DNA of 58,923 nt, from positions 1-58,923 of the forward strand of contig JAFTSA010000002.1 of the NCBI GenBank assembly GCA_017461985.1, written 5' to 3'. Below, piece by piece: positions 1 to 8,137 of this stretch (positions are counted from its first letter, which is position 1; every line of letters starts with the position of its first letter). A program made the position numbers and the translations under genes. This stretch comes from Clostridia bacterium. Lineage in GTDB: Bacteria; Bacillota; Clostridia; Christensenellales; CAG-917. The notes under the pieces are model-generated. The model saw nothing but the letters and a program-made list of their open reading frames with translations. It was not told the origin of the DNA and did no database searches.

Positions 1-1
1 T

Positions 2-826
2 TGGGATGAACTCGAAGCACTTTGCCGTCAAATCAAGGCAATCGATCCTACTTGCATTCCTCTCGGCTACGACAGTGAAGCAAACTGGTTCATCACCATG
101 TGCGAACAATATGGTTCACCTTACACCAGCGCAGAAGAAGGTAACCACCTCCTCTTCAACAACGACACAAACAAGGGCTTTGTCAAGATGATCCGTGACT
201 GGTATGACAAGGGCTATGTGACCACACAAAACATCTACGGTGGCTACACCTCAGGTCTCTTCACATCAGCAACCGGCAGAAGAAGTTATATGTGCATTGC
301 TTCTTCAGCAGGTGCAACTCACCAACGTCCCGCAAAGGATACCGCAACCGGTGAATATCCTTTCGAAGTCGGCATCACTTCAATCCCTCAAGTCAATCCT
401 GCCAACCCCAAAGTCATCGCACAAGGACCAAGCCTCTGCATTTTTGAACAAGAAGATCCTCTTGAGGTTGTGGCAAGCTGGTTGTTTGTCAAATTCCTCA
501 CCACCAACGTAGAGTTCCAAGCAGAGTTTTCATTGGCATCAGGTTATGTTCCCGTTTTGAAGTCAGTTGGTGAAAATGCAGCATATGCAGCATTCCTTGC
601 AAAGGCAGATGGTGGCGCATACATCTCAGCACTTTCTGCAAAGGTCTGTCTTGAACAAGAAAGCGCATACTACACTTCACCTGCATTCAATGGTTCGGCA
701 ATTGTTAAAAAAGAGGTAGGTACGCTTCTTGTCAGATGCTTGTATGAGCGCACCACCGACGTTGACAAACTGATTGACGGCTCATTTGAAGAGGCAATCG
801 AAGAGTGCGAATACCAAATCAATTAG
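2..826 (+). CDS. Carbohydrate ABC transporter extracellular solute-binding protein, 3' part
   Basis: The reading frame is open from the first bases of the window, so the N-terminus, including any lipoprotein signal, lies outside it. The visible part is the C-terminal lobe of a family 1 solute-binding protein: it has alternating helix/strand composition, a segment like PFEVGITSIPQVNP and the motif KVIAQGPSLCIF, where such proteins rebuild the ligand pocket. Proteins of this type bind oligosaccharides outside the membrane and deliver them to a two-permease ABC importer. A terminator follows directly, so it was the last gene of its transcript. The neighbouring rhamnosidase and fucose-isomerase-type gene suggest a plant or mucin-type deoxysugar ligand, which is inference. 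Family assignment is fairly sure; the ligand is unknown. Confidence 0.75.
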   Translation, partial: WDELEALCRQIKAIDPTCIPLGYDSEANWFITMCEQYGSPYTSAEEGNHLLFNNDTNKGFVKMIRDWYDKGYVTTQNIYGGYTSGLFTSATGRRSYMCIASSAGATHQRPAKDTATGEYPFEVGITSIPQVNPANPKVIAQGPSLCIFEQEDPLEVVASWLFVKFLTTNVEFQAEFSLASGYVPVLKSVGENAAYAAFLAKADGGAYISALSAKVCLEQESAYYTSPAFNGSAIVKKEVGTLLVRCLYERTTDVDKLIDGSFEEAIEECEYQIN

Positions 827-850
827 AGTTGCAATTCAAAAAATCAAACA

Positions 851-879
851 AAACGCACCTATTTGGGTGCGTTTTTTTT
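851..879 (+). terminator. Rho-independent terminator after the solute-binding protein
   Basis: A nine-base-pair stem (AAACGCACC with GGTGCGTTT, 851-859 and 866-874) with a 6-nt loop runs into a T-tract. The same stem core (AAACGCACC) recurs in the terminator at 5920-5949. Confidence 0.9.
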
Positions 880-893
880 GTTGTAAGTTGAGG

Positions 894-922
894 TTGAAAT
901 GGGGGCTTGTATATGATAGAAT
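894..922 (+). promoter_or_regulatory. Sigma-A-type promoter for the rhamnosidase gene
   Basis: TTGAAA (894-899) and TAGAAT (917-922) are separated by exactly 17 nt. Transcription would start near 929, giving a leader that contains the inverted repeat at 941-964. Confidence 0.7.
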
Positions 923-940
923 AAACATATTAAGCGAGAA

Positions 941-964
941 AAACAAAACTAGTCAGTTTTGTTT
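941..964. promoter_or_regulatory. Perfect 10-bp inverted repeat, candidate operator or 5' leader hairpin
   Basis: AAACAAAACT (941-950) and AGTTTTGTTT (955-964) form a perfect inverted repeat with a 4-nt centre (AGTC). It lies just downstream of the promoter and immediately before a G-rich stretch (966-970) that could serve as ribosome site for the upstream start at 976. It fits a LacI/GntR-type sugar-responsive operator or an RNA hairpin; the sequence does not say which. Confidence 0.5.
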
Positions 965-1059
965 CGGGGGCAAATATGCGATTTTTGGCGACAATAATTT
1001 CTTATATTTATATTGCAGGCGCATTTTTGTCCTCTCTTTTTTCTTTTGGCGGAGGGGAT

Positions 1060-3294
1060 ATGATTCCCTTTGACAACAATTACACAATCCCTGATTCTAT
1101 CCCTGCATATCAAACAATATCCACCGACGAAAAGACGGACTGGCAAGCCCAATGGATTTGGGACATAGAAAACATCCACGAAGAAAACACTTGGATGTGC
1201 TTTTTCAAGAGTGTGAATCTTGACACCGTGCCTTCAACCCTCACCGCGCATATCTCAGCAGACTCCAAATACTGGCTTTATATCAACGGACAAACCGTTG
1301 TCTTTGAGGGCAGTTTGAAGCGTGATAGCGGACGAGGATATTACGACAGTGTGGATATCGCACCCTATCTCAAAGAGAGGGACAACTCCATTTGTGTTTT
1401 GGCGTGGTATTGGGGCAGTGAGGAAAACTACTCCTACGTCAGCAGTGGGCAGGGTGGATTCATCTTTGAGGCAATAGGTGAAGATGTCACAATCCTTTCA
1501 AACAGCACTTGGAAGGTGAAGAAGAATCACTCCTACGTCAACCGATTCCTTTATCAACCCAACTACCGCCTTCCCGAATTCAGCATTTACTACGATGCAA
1601 GGCGAGATATGGTGTCTTGGATGAAAGAGGGCTACGACTTCTCGTCTTGGGATAGCGCAACCGAATACGGAGTTGGTGGCAGTGGTGTGTATGGCAAACT
1701 ATATCCTAGGGGAATCCCTATGCTGAAGGACTACGGCCTCAAGGACTATGAAAACTCCGCCGATTATGAAAACTACGTTGTCACCAAAAACAACGAGAAA
1801 ATAACAGTCACCATACCATACAACGCACAATTCACCCCCTATTTCAAGGTTATAGCCCCCGAGGGTGAGAAGATTCGCATTACAACTGAAAACACACTTA
1901 TAACCGGCTCAGTGTCCACAACATATATAACAAAAGAGGGAGAGCAAGAGTTTGAATCCCTTGGTTGGATGAACGGGGAAGAAGTGACCTACAAATTCCC
2001 CAAAGGCACAAAGATACTTTCACTGCAATATCGTGAAACCGGCTACAACAGTGAATTCAGTGGGGATTTCAACTGCGACGACGAGTTTTTGAACACTTTG
2101 TGGCAAAAATCCCTCCGCACTCTTTACGTCACTATGCGCGATAACTTTATGGATTGCCCTGACAGAGAGCGTGCTCAATGGTGGGGTGACGTGACAAATG
2201 AAATGGTGATGACGATGTATGCTATGGACAGCAACTCCTATCTCCTCTATCAAAAGGGAGTTGAGGATATGCTCTCTCACCTTGACGGCAGTGATATTCT
2301 TCAAACCGTCGTGCCCATAAGCGGTGACTATTTTGAACTACCCGTCCAACAGCTTGCAGGGATTGTTGGTTTCCTCACCTACTATCAATACACAGGTGAC
2401 AAGGCTTTCCTTGAAAAGGTGTATGAGGCCTCAATCAACTATTTGAAGTTGTGGGAAATTGGGGAAGACAACTTGGTCGTCCACCGCGAAGGCTCTTGGG
2501 ATTGGCCCGATTGGGGAAGTAAAGCGGATATGACTGCCATTGAAAATGCGTGGGTATATTACGCCCTTTCATCAGTTGAAGAAATGGCGGCGGTTTTGGG
2601 CGTAGAAGATGATTTGTCCTTTATAGCAGAAAGAAAAGAGCGTATAAAGAGCGGATATCAATCACTTTGGACAAAGAAAGGCTTTAAGTCAAAGGGAAAA
2701 CTGAAACCAGACGACAGAGCCAACGCCCTCGCCGTCCTCAGTGGTCTTGCAGAAGAGTGGCAGTATGACACCATAGTCAAGGTGCTGACCTCCACCAAAA
2801 ATTCAAGCCCCTATATGGAATACTACGTCCTTGAAGCGTTGTGCAAGCTGGGCAGATATGATGAGGCTGTTACGCGCATTAAGGATAGATATGAGGATAT
2901 GGTCAAGGAGGACTATTCCACCCTTTGGGAGTTTTGGAACTCTTGGCAAGGCACCAAAAATCACGCATGGAGTGGCGGACCTCTTGTGATAATGAGCAAG
3001 CATTTTGCAGGCATAACCCCTCTCGAGGCAGGATATGAGGTGGTTGAGATAAATCCTCAATATCATCTGTCAAGCAACCTCACTTGCACCGTGCCTAGCG
3101 TGAAAGGTCTCATAACCTTTGGTTATGAAAAGATAGACGGACAATACACTCTCACTCTCAATCTCCCCGAAGATATGCAGGCAGTGTTGTACGTGCCCAG
3201 CGGTGCGGTTGTCCGTGTCAATGGTGCAATTTATTTTGAAGGCGGCGGATATTCAAACGGCGCAGGAAATATCGAAATCATTGAAAATAGGTGA
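1060..3294 (+). CDS. GH78 family alpha-L-rhamnosidase
   Basis: This glycoside hydrolase would release terminal L-rhamnose from plant or bacterial glycans. The N-terminal part (from AQWIW to about residue 210) is the beta-sandwich module typical of the family, and the C-terminal half is the (alpha/alpha)6 barrel. The signature DCPDRERAQWWGD reproduces the spacing of the four subsite residues known from the Bacillus enzyme RhaB: D365, E370, W374 and D377 (numbered from this start). A later STLWE motif supplies the expected second catalytic Glu. I chose ATG 1060 because GGAGGGG lies 4 nt upstream. An in-frame ATG at 976 would add 28 mostly hydrophobic residues that could be a signal peptide, so the location (cytoplasm or secreted) depends on the start. 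The next gene follows 3 nt later, so the two form an operon. Confidence 0.85.
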   Translation: MIPFDNNYTIPDSIPAYQTISTDEKTDWQAQWIWDIENIHEENTWMCFFKSVNLDTVPSTLTAHISADSKYWLYINGQTVVFEGSLKRDSGRGYYDSVDIAPYLKERDNSICVLAWYWGSEENYSYVSSGQGGFIFEAIGEDVTILSNSTWKVKKNHSYVNRFLYQPNYRLPEFSIYYDARRDMVSWMKEGYDFSSWDSATEYGVGGSGVYGKLYPRGIPMLKDYGLKDYENSADYENYVVTKNNEKITVTIPYNAQFTPYFKVIAPEGEKIRITTENTLITGSVSTTYITKEGEQEFESLGWMNGEEVTYKFPKGTKILSLQYRETGYNSEFSGDFNCDDEFLNTLWQKSLRTLYVTMRDNFMDCPDRERAQWWGDVTNEMVMTMYAMDSNSYLLYQKGVEDMLSHLDGSDILQTVVPISGDYFELPVQQLAGIVGFLTYYQYTGDKAFLEKVYEASINYLKLWEIGEDNLVVHREGSWDWPDWGSKADMTAIENAWVYYALSSVEEMAAVLGVEDDLSFIAERKERIKSGYQSLWTKKGFKSKGKLKPDDRANALAVLSGLAEEWQYDTIVKVLTSTKNSSPYMEYYVLEALCKLGRYDEAVTRIKDRYEDMVKEDYSTLWEFWNSWQGTKNHAWSGGPLVIMSKHFAGITPLEAGYEVVEINPQYHLSSNLTCTVPSVKGLITFGYEKIDGQYTLTLNLPEDMQAVLYVPSGAVVRVNGAIYFEGGGYSNGAGNIEIIENR

Positions 3295-3297
3295 AAT

Positions 3298-4458
3298 ATG
3301 AAAGTCAACGTTTTCCCCCTTGTGTCAAGCCTACACAGTCAAGACAAAATCAACGAAAACACAAAAAACCTTCTCGGTGAACTTATGAGCGCCAGTGACG
3401 TTGAGTTCAACGTGACCTCTCTTGACGACTTGTATGAGGGTGATTTGGCACTTATATTGATTCAAAGCGGTGGCAGTGAAGGGCTTTTCCTTGAAAACTT
3501 CTCAAAGCTGAAAGCCCCTTATTATCTCCTCACCTACGGCAACAACAACTCCCTTGCTGCATCTCTTGAAATCCTGTCCTATCTCAAGGACAACAACCTT
3601 GACGGAGAGGTGCTTCACGGCTCAAATGAGTATATTATTGACCGCGTGAAATCCCTTGCAAAAGGGGAGGCAAAATATAGGCTGGGTGTCATAGGCAAGC
3701 CTAGCGATTGGCTCATTGCAAGTGCTGTCAACTATGACAGCGCAAAACGACTTCACGGCATAGACCTTGTAGATATTTCAATTGACGAAATCCGCACTCG
3801 CTATGCTGAGAGCATAAATGACTACAACCTTACCTTTGACTACGACAATGAGGAAATTGACAAGGCACTCCGCCTTCACAAAGTCCTTGAAGGGGTAAAG
3901 ACCGACTACAATCTTGACGGACTCACCATAAGATGCTTTGACCTTTTAGGAGACCTCAAAACCACCGCTTGCTTGTCACTTGCACTCCTCAACAAAGAGG
4001 GCATTGTGGCAACGTGTGAAGGGGATATCCCCACCATGGTCAGCATGCACGTCCTCAACAAAATCACTGGTCAAAGGGGATTCCAAGCCAACCCTAGCAG
4101 AATAGACGTTGAGGGGAGCAAAATGATTCTTGCCCACTGCACCTTGCCTCTTGATATGGCGGACAAATTCTATCTTGACACCCACTTTGAGTCGGGCATA
4201 GGCGTTGCGGTCAAGGGCTACCTCAAAGAGGAAAAAGTCACCATATTCAAGCTGAGCAGAAACTTGAAGGACTACTTTGTCACCACAGGAAGAATCCTCA
4301 GAAACCTTGAAGAGAGCAACCTTTGTCGCACCCAAATTGAGGTGGCAATAGACAACAGCATCAACTATTTCCTCACCCGTCCCTACGGCAATCATCACGT
4401 AGTCATCTATGGTGACCACGCGGATGCAATCCACAAATATATGAGAAAATTATCATAA
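3298..4458 (+). CDS. L-fucose/L-arabinose isomerase family protein
   Basis: This 386-residue protein resembles the L-fucose isomerase superfamily (COG2407-like). It has an N-terminal alpha/beta domain, a central segment LTIRCFDLLGDL, and the conserved stretch ATCEGDIPTMVSM (Glu and Asp of this kind bind the divalent metal), followed by an FKLSR-containing C-terminal domain. Family members interconvert aldoses and ketoses of deoxysugars or sulfo-sugars. It is co-transcribed with the GH78 gene (start codon 3 nt after that gene's stop), so the likely substrate is a deoxyhexose released or imported by the neighbours. It is shorter than canonical FucI (about 590 residues), as is normal for this subgroup. 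The exact sugar cannot be read from sequence. Confidence 0.75.
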   Translation: MKVNVFPLVSSLHSQDKINENTKNLLGELMSASDVEFNVTSLDDLYEGDLALILIQSGGSEGLFLENFSKLKAPYYLLTYGNNNSLAASLEILSYLKDNNLDGEVLHGSNEYIIDRVKSLAKGEAKYRLGVIGKPSDWLIASAVNYDSAKRLHGIDLVDISIDEIRTRYAESINDYNLTFDYDNEEIDKALRLHKVLEGVKTDYNLDGLTIRCFDLLGDLKTTACLSLALLNKEGIVATCEGDIPTMVSMHVLNKITGQRGFQANPSRIDVEGSKMILAHCTLPLDMADKFYLDTHFESGIGVAVKGYLKEEKVTIFKLSRNLKDYFVTTGRILRNLEESNLCRTQIEVAIDNSINYFLTRPYGNHHVVIYGDHADAIHKYMRKLS

Positions 4459-4522
4459 AGCGCAGTTTAATGAACAAAATAGCAGGTTAAAACTGCGTTT
4501 AGGTCAAAAGATAAAGCAAACA

Positions 4523-4550
4523 TTGACATTGAACAATATGGATATATAAT
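4523..4550 (+). promoter_or_regulatory. Consensus sigma-A promoter for the LRR lipoprotein gene
   Basis: TTGACA (4523-4528) and TATAAT (4545-4550) are both perfect and 16 nt apart. The ATG at 4579 is preceded by GGGAGA (4567-4572). Confidence 0.85.
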
Positions 4551-4578
4551 ATAATTACTATACTATGGGAGATTAATT

Positions 4579-5901
4579 ATGAAACACGCAAAACTTTTGT
4601 TGGCAATCGTTTTAATTTTTATTCTCGTTTTTATGCTGGTTGCTTGCGGTGAAAAAGACCCCGTGGACAACGGCGGAACACAAGGCCCTCAAAACGGAGT
4701 TGGCGCCGGTGACAATCCCGGAGATAATCCCGGTGAAACCCCTGACGACAACCCAGATGACAGCCCCGTAAGTGACATTGATTTGGTTGTGGGTGCAAAC
4801 GGAAACTGGTTCTACAAAGGCGTTGACACAAACATCAAAGAGGAGAATTTTCCATCACTTGACATGATTGTGAGTGGGTCACCTCATGGCTACGGTGCTC
4901 CCGATGCGTCAATTGAGCCAGGCGGTCTTAATGCATATATAGACATGGACAACTTGGATCTATATATGTATCAAAATGGAGAATGGCTTTTAGAAGGCAA
5001 CATTCCTTGGTTTTATGCATCTCATGAAGGCACTTACGGATTGAAGTTTGTCAAGATAAACGACACAGAGTGCGTTGTTTCCGCAGGTGACACTTATGAA
5101 ATCAACGAAATAGTTGTTCCCTCCACATATCTTGGTTATGCCGTTGTTGGTTTCTTAGAGCGTGAAACCGACTATGGTGGGGTGGAGGGCGCATTCCAAG
5201 GACGTTCAAACATCACAAAAATAACACTCCCCGATACAATCAAAACCATAGGCAAATGCGCATTTTATGAATGTGTCAGTTTGGTAAGCATTGTAATCCC
5301 TGAAGGAGTGACTCTTATTGATGAGGCTGCCTTTGCGGGTTGTACAAATCTTAAAAACGTGACAATTCCAAGCACCGTAGAGAGCTTTGGTGCAGCGGTA
5401 TTTAGAGGCTGTGAAAATCTTGAAAGCATAACTATCCCCGAAGGCGTGACAACCATACCTGACAATGGATTTTCTAGTTGCCTTGCACTTCAAACAGTTG
5501 TCATCCCCAGCAGCGTGACCATAATAGACAACTCAGCGTTTAGCGGATGCACCGGGCTCAAATCCGTTGTGTTTGGCGAAAATAGCAAACTTGAATTTAT
5601 CGGCGGTTACGTCTTCTACTGCTGTTCAAGTCTTGAAAGTATTGTAATCCCCGACGGTGTGACCACTATTGGTGCAAAAGCATTCTACATGTGTGAAAGT
5701 CTGGTCAGTGCAGTAATCCCCGACACCGTGGAAAATATATATGAATATGCTTTTGGCGGATGTAACAATGCAACAATTTATTGTCATCACGAAGAACTCC
5801 CCAGTGGTTGGGATGGGACATGGAACTCTTCAGGTAGACCTGTCTGTTGGGCAGGAGAGTGGGAATACGACGAAGACGGCAATCCTAAGCCCCTTGCATA
5901 A
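4579..5901 (+). CDS. Surface lipoprotein with BspA-type leucine-rich repeats
   Basis: The N-terminus is a lipoprotein signal with lipobox LVAC (Cys23), followed by a Pro/Asp/Asn/Gly-rich spacer (about residues 27-60) that lifts the protein off the membrane. From about residue 200 come some eight LRR_5 units with the pattern IPxxVxxIGxxAFxxCxxLxSV, a fold used for adhesion or ligand capture on the outside of gut Firmicutes. Residues 60-200 have no domain I recognise. The C-terminal end (WAGEWEYDEDGNP) is a short Asp-rich tail often seen in such proteins. The gene is monocistronic, with its own consensus promoter and terminator. The ligand is unknown. Confidence 0.85.
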   Translation: MKHAKLLLAIVLIFILVFMLVACGEKDPVDNGGTQGPQNGVGAGDNPGDNPGETPDDNPDDSPVSDIDLVVGANGNWFYKGVDTNIKEENFPSLDMIVSGSPHGYGAPDASIEPGGLNAYIDMDNLDLYMYQNGEWLLEGNIPWFYASHEGTYGLKFVKINDTECVVSAGDTYEINEIVVPSTYLGYAVVGFLERETDYGGVEGAFQGRSNITKITLPDTIKTIGKCAFYECVSLVSIVIPEGVTLIDEAAFAGCTNLKNVTIPSTVESFGAAVFRGCENLESITIPEGVTTIPDNGFSSCLALQTVVIPSSVTIIDNSAFSGCTGLKSVVFGENSKLEFIGGYVFYCCSSLESIVIPDGVTTIGAKAFYMCESLVSAVIPDTVENIYEYAFGGCNNATIYCHHEELPSGWDGTWNSSGRPVCWAGEWEYDEDGNPKPLA

Positions 5902-5919
5902 TTCACTGGAATATAAAAT

Positions 5920-5949
5920 AATAAACGCACCGATTGAGGTGCGTTTATT
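5920..5949. terminator. Bidirectional terminator between convergent genes
   Basis: AATAAACGCACC (5920-5931) pairs with GGTGCGTTTATT (5938-5949). A/T tracts lie on both sides, so it can serve the LRR lipoprotein gene (plus) and the monooxygenase gene (minus), whose stop codon lies inside the stem. Confidence 0.85.
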
Positions 5950-6271
5950 TTATATATTGTTTGTCTTTGTCGGGGATTGGGGAGTTGTCTGTGAAGCGCT
6001 GGACGGTCATTGTCAGGTTGTACTTTTCTCTCAATGACAAAATTTTGACCATAATGGGGGAGAGGTGGTGGCGGTCAAGGGCCTCTTGATTTTCCCACAC
6101 GTCAACCAGCAAGATTGTGCCGTCCTCTTTGAGGGGAAGATAGTAGTCATATTTCAAGTTGCCGTCCTCACGGCGGATTTCGTCCACTATGCCTGATGAC
6201 AGCATTTCCTCAGCAAACTTTCTTGCGTTGTCGCCGTCACCCTTGTATGTCACGTTGATTGTCAGTGCCAT
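5945..6271 (-). CDS. Antibiotic biosynthesis monooxygenase (ABM)-domain protein
   Basis: This 108-residue protein has the ferredoxin-like alpha/beta pattern of the ABM/putative quinol monooxygenase family: an N-terminal beta strand MALTINVTYK, the central YDYYLPLKEDGTILLVDVWENQEALDRHH and a C-terminal strand ending in RF. The WxNQEALxxHH segment is the typical signature. Members are small dimeric cofactor-free oxygenases or quinone/autoinducer-modifying enzymes; the substrate is unknown here. Its ATG overlaps the stop of the sigma factor gene (TAATG), so translation is coupled and it is the last gene of the mrnC-rlmB-sigH operon. Confidence 0.75.
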   Translation of the reverse strand: MALTINVTYKGDGDNARKFAEEMLSSGIVDEIRREDGNLKYDYYLPLKEDGTILLVDVWENQEALDRHHLSPIMVKILSLREKYNLTMTVQRFTDNSPIPDKDKQYIK

Positions 6272-6849
6272 TATTTCACCAAACTGCTATTTTTGATTTT
6301 TTTCTTTGATGCCAAGATGAGGTTGTCCACTTTTTTTGTGGTCAGGCTGAGGCGCTCCGCAATCTCCTTGTAGGAGTAGTTTTGAAGGTACAAGCACATC
6401 ACCGCATATTGGTCGGGGGTGAGCAAGTCTTGAAGAGTTTTATAAAATGACTTCACCTCGTCCATACGGCTGAGCACGTCAAAGGGTGTAGGCTCTTCAG
6501 AGGGGATTGCACCGATGAGTCCGTCATCCTCCTCTTGACCTTCTTCAAGGATAGTGGGGGCGGTGATGGACACCGTTTGAGGCACTTTCTTCCTTGACAT
6601 ATCAATATACTTGTTGTTGAGGGCGGTGCGGAGAAGTCCCTCAAAATGCCCCTTGCTTTCGTCATAGATTTCAATGAGACGGGTGAGGAGAATTTTGCCT
6701 TCTTGCACAAGGTCCTCAACCCCATATCCAGCAATGTTTTGATAGCCGGACGCCACGTCAAAGATTTCCTTGTCGAAGTGGAGAAGGATTTTTTCTTTGG
6801 CGTTTTCATCGCCTGCTTTTGCTTGGATAAGGGTGTGTTTCAAGTCCAT
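6271..6849 (-). CDS. sigH: RNA polymerase sigma-70 family factor, SigH-like
   Basis: The protein has 192 residues with region 2 (GVEDLVQEGKILLTRLIEIYDESKG, core binding and -10 recognition), an acidic linker (EEGQEEDDG) and region 4 with the helix-turn-helix YSYKEIAERLSLTTKKVDNLI. The position directly after mrnC and rlmB matches the Bacillus mrnC-rlmB-rae1-sigH order, with rae1 missing. I therefore call it the SigH orthologue, which in Bacillus drives entry into sporulation; that fits the other spore genes here. It is somewhat shorter than Bacillus SigH (about 218). The start overlaps the rlmB stop (TAATG) with AAGAAG upstream. Confidence 0.75.
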   Translation of the reverse strand: MDLKHTLIQAKAGDENAKEKILLHFDKEIFDVASGYQNIAGYGVEDLVQEGKILLTRLIEIYDESKGHFEGLLRTALNNKYIDMSRKKVPQTVSITAPTILEEGQEEDDGLIGAIPSEEPTPFDVLSRMDEVKSFYKTLQDLLTPDQYAVMCLYLQNYSYKEIAERLSLTTKKVDNLILASKKKIKNSSLVK

Positions 6850-7571
6850 TATCTTCTTTGTCTAACTGCCTCGTAAAGGATGATGCCCGTGGCAACGGAT
6901 GCGTTCAATGAATTGATTTTGCCGTACTCGGGGATTGTGAGTGTGTCATCACAAAGTTCCTTTGTCAACTTGTGGATGCCCTCGCCTTCACTGCCGATGA
7001 CGATTGCCACGTTTCCAGTGAGATTTGTCAATTTCGGGGCTTTACCGTCAAAATCTGTTGCATAAACCCACACATTGTGTTCTTTGAGCATTCTTATTGT
7101 GTCATTTATGTTGGTCACTTTTGCAATGAGCATATGCTCGGTTGCACCGCTTGCAACCTTCACAACTGTGTCGTTGACACTCACGCTTCTGTGCTTGGGT
7201 ATCACTATGCCGTGTGCGCCAAAACACTCCGCACTTCGGACGATTGCGCCCAAGTTGTGGGGGTCGGTTATGCCGTCAAGGAGCACGATGAGAAGGTCCT
7301 CGTCTTTCTCTTTTGCCAACGCCAAAATGTCCTCAACGGAGGAGTAATCAAAGTCGGTGATTTGAGCAAGCACTCCTTGATGGTTGCCACCTTCACTGAG
7401 TTTGTCCATGGTGAATTTGTCCACGTAAGAAATCACCGTGCGCTTTTCCTTTGCCATTTTGTAGATGGGTGAAAGCACGGGGTCGGGTGCGCCCTTGGGC
7501 AAGTAAAGTTTTTCAATGGTTTTGCCTGCGCGATATGCTTCTTTCACAGGGTTTCTTCCGTAGATAATCAT
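6849..7571 (-). CDS. rlmB: 23S rRNA (guanosine-2'-O-)-methyltransferase RlmB
   Basis: This SpoU-family (SPOUT) methyltransferase has 240 residues. The N-terminal substrate-binding domain begins MIIYGRNPVKEAYRAGKTIEKLYL. The C-terminal knotted domain has motif 1 (LDGITDPHNLGAIVRSAECFGAHGIVIPK), motif 2 (VIGSEGEGIHKL) and motif 3 (INSLNASVATGIILYEAVRQRR). It methylates the 2'-O of a conserved guanosine in the 23S rRNA peptidyl-transferase region (G2251 in E. coli). The ATG overlaps the mrnC stop and has GAGGAGAG just upstream, so the two are translated together. Confidence 0.92.
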   Translation of the reverse strand: MIIYGRNPVKEAYRAGKTIEKLYLPKGAPDPVLSPIYKMAKEKRTVISYVDKFTMDKLSEGGNHQGVLAQITDFDYSSVEDILALAKEKDEDLLIVLLDGITDPHNLGAIVRSAECFGAHGIVIPKHRSVSVNDTVVKVASGATEHMLIAKVTNINDTIRMLKEHNVWVYATDFDGKAPKLTNLTGNVAIVIGSEGEGIHKLTKELCDDTLTIPEYGKINSLNASVATGIILYEAVRQRR

Positions 7572-7984
7572 AAGCTCTCCTCATAGGACTTTTCAAGAAA
7601 GTGGAAAAGTCTCGCACTATTTGCTGTCACAAAAAGATAGCCAAGGACGGCTTCAAAACCGCTTGCTTTGCGATATTCACCTCTTTCGGCGTGTTTTGCA
7701 GAGGTTTGGATTTGGCAGTTTCTTGCTCTGCGGAAAACGTCTGCTTCCACCTCGTCAAACTCTTCGTGGATGAGGTCGATGACGTGGGCTTGCGCCGTTG
7801 CTTTGACCACTTTGGTCACTTGTTTGTGAAGGATTCCCGTCTTTGATGATGAACTCAAAGATATTCTAGTGCGGGCGTAAAGTGCCTGCACTGCATCGCC
7901 TATGAAAGCCAAAGTCATAGGGTGCAATTTCAGTGCTTCCTCTGTTGATATGGGGGTGTTGAAAGAAAAATCTATTTGTGACAT
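7568..7984 (-). CDS. mrnC: Mini-ribonuclease III, 23S rRNA maturation
   Basis: MrnC is an RNase III catalytic domain without the double-stranded-RNA-binding domain; it trims the 23S rRNA precursor. The family signature LAFIGDAVQALYARTRI carries the catalytic Asp, and the second acidic signature sits near the C-terminal GFEAVLGYLF. Two ATGs are possible (7990 and 7984). I prefer 7984: neither has a ribosome site, and a promoter -10 (TAAAAT) ends exactly 6 nt before 7984, so the mRNA probably begins with this ATG. It heads a four-gene operon with rlmB, sigH and the ABM gene. Confidence 0.88.
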   Translation of the reverse strand: MSQIDFSFNTPISTEEALKLHPMTLAFIGDAVQALYARTRISLSSSSKTGILHKQVTKVVKATAQAHVIDLIHEEFDEVEADVFRRARNCQIQTSAKHAERGEYRKASGFEAVLGYLFVTANSARLFHFLEKSYEESL

Positions 7985-7990
7985 ACCCAT

Positions 7991-8019
7991 ATTTTAGCAC
8001 AGTCTTTCAATATTGACAA
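7991..8019 (-). promoter_or_regulatory. Promoter of the mrnC operon, apparently leaderless
   Basis: On the minus strand TTGTCA (8019-8014) and TAAAAT (7996-7991) are 17 nt apart. The expected transcription start is at or next to the ATG at 7984. No Shine-Dalgarno sequence lies between. Confidence 0.7.
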
Positions 8020-8137
8020 CATCTCTTAATTAAGTTAATATGTTATTAGATACACGCACACGCGCGAAAACATTATGTTTTGGCAAAACTCGCCGCAAAA
8101 TTGTTGTATTATTAACAAAACAAAGAGAAACAGGACT

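Noticed and set aside
976..1059. N-terminal extension of the rhamnosidase as certain signal peptide
   Set aside because: The better ribosome site belongs to ATG 1060; the upstream 28 residues have no clear cleavage site, so they are only mentioned as an alternative.
4459..4505. Terminator after the isomerase gene
   Set aside because: CGCAGTTTAA and TTAAAACTGCG pair imperfectly over a long loop and only three T's follow; too weak to call.
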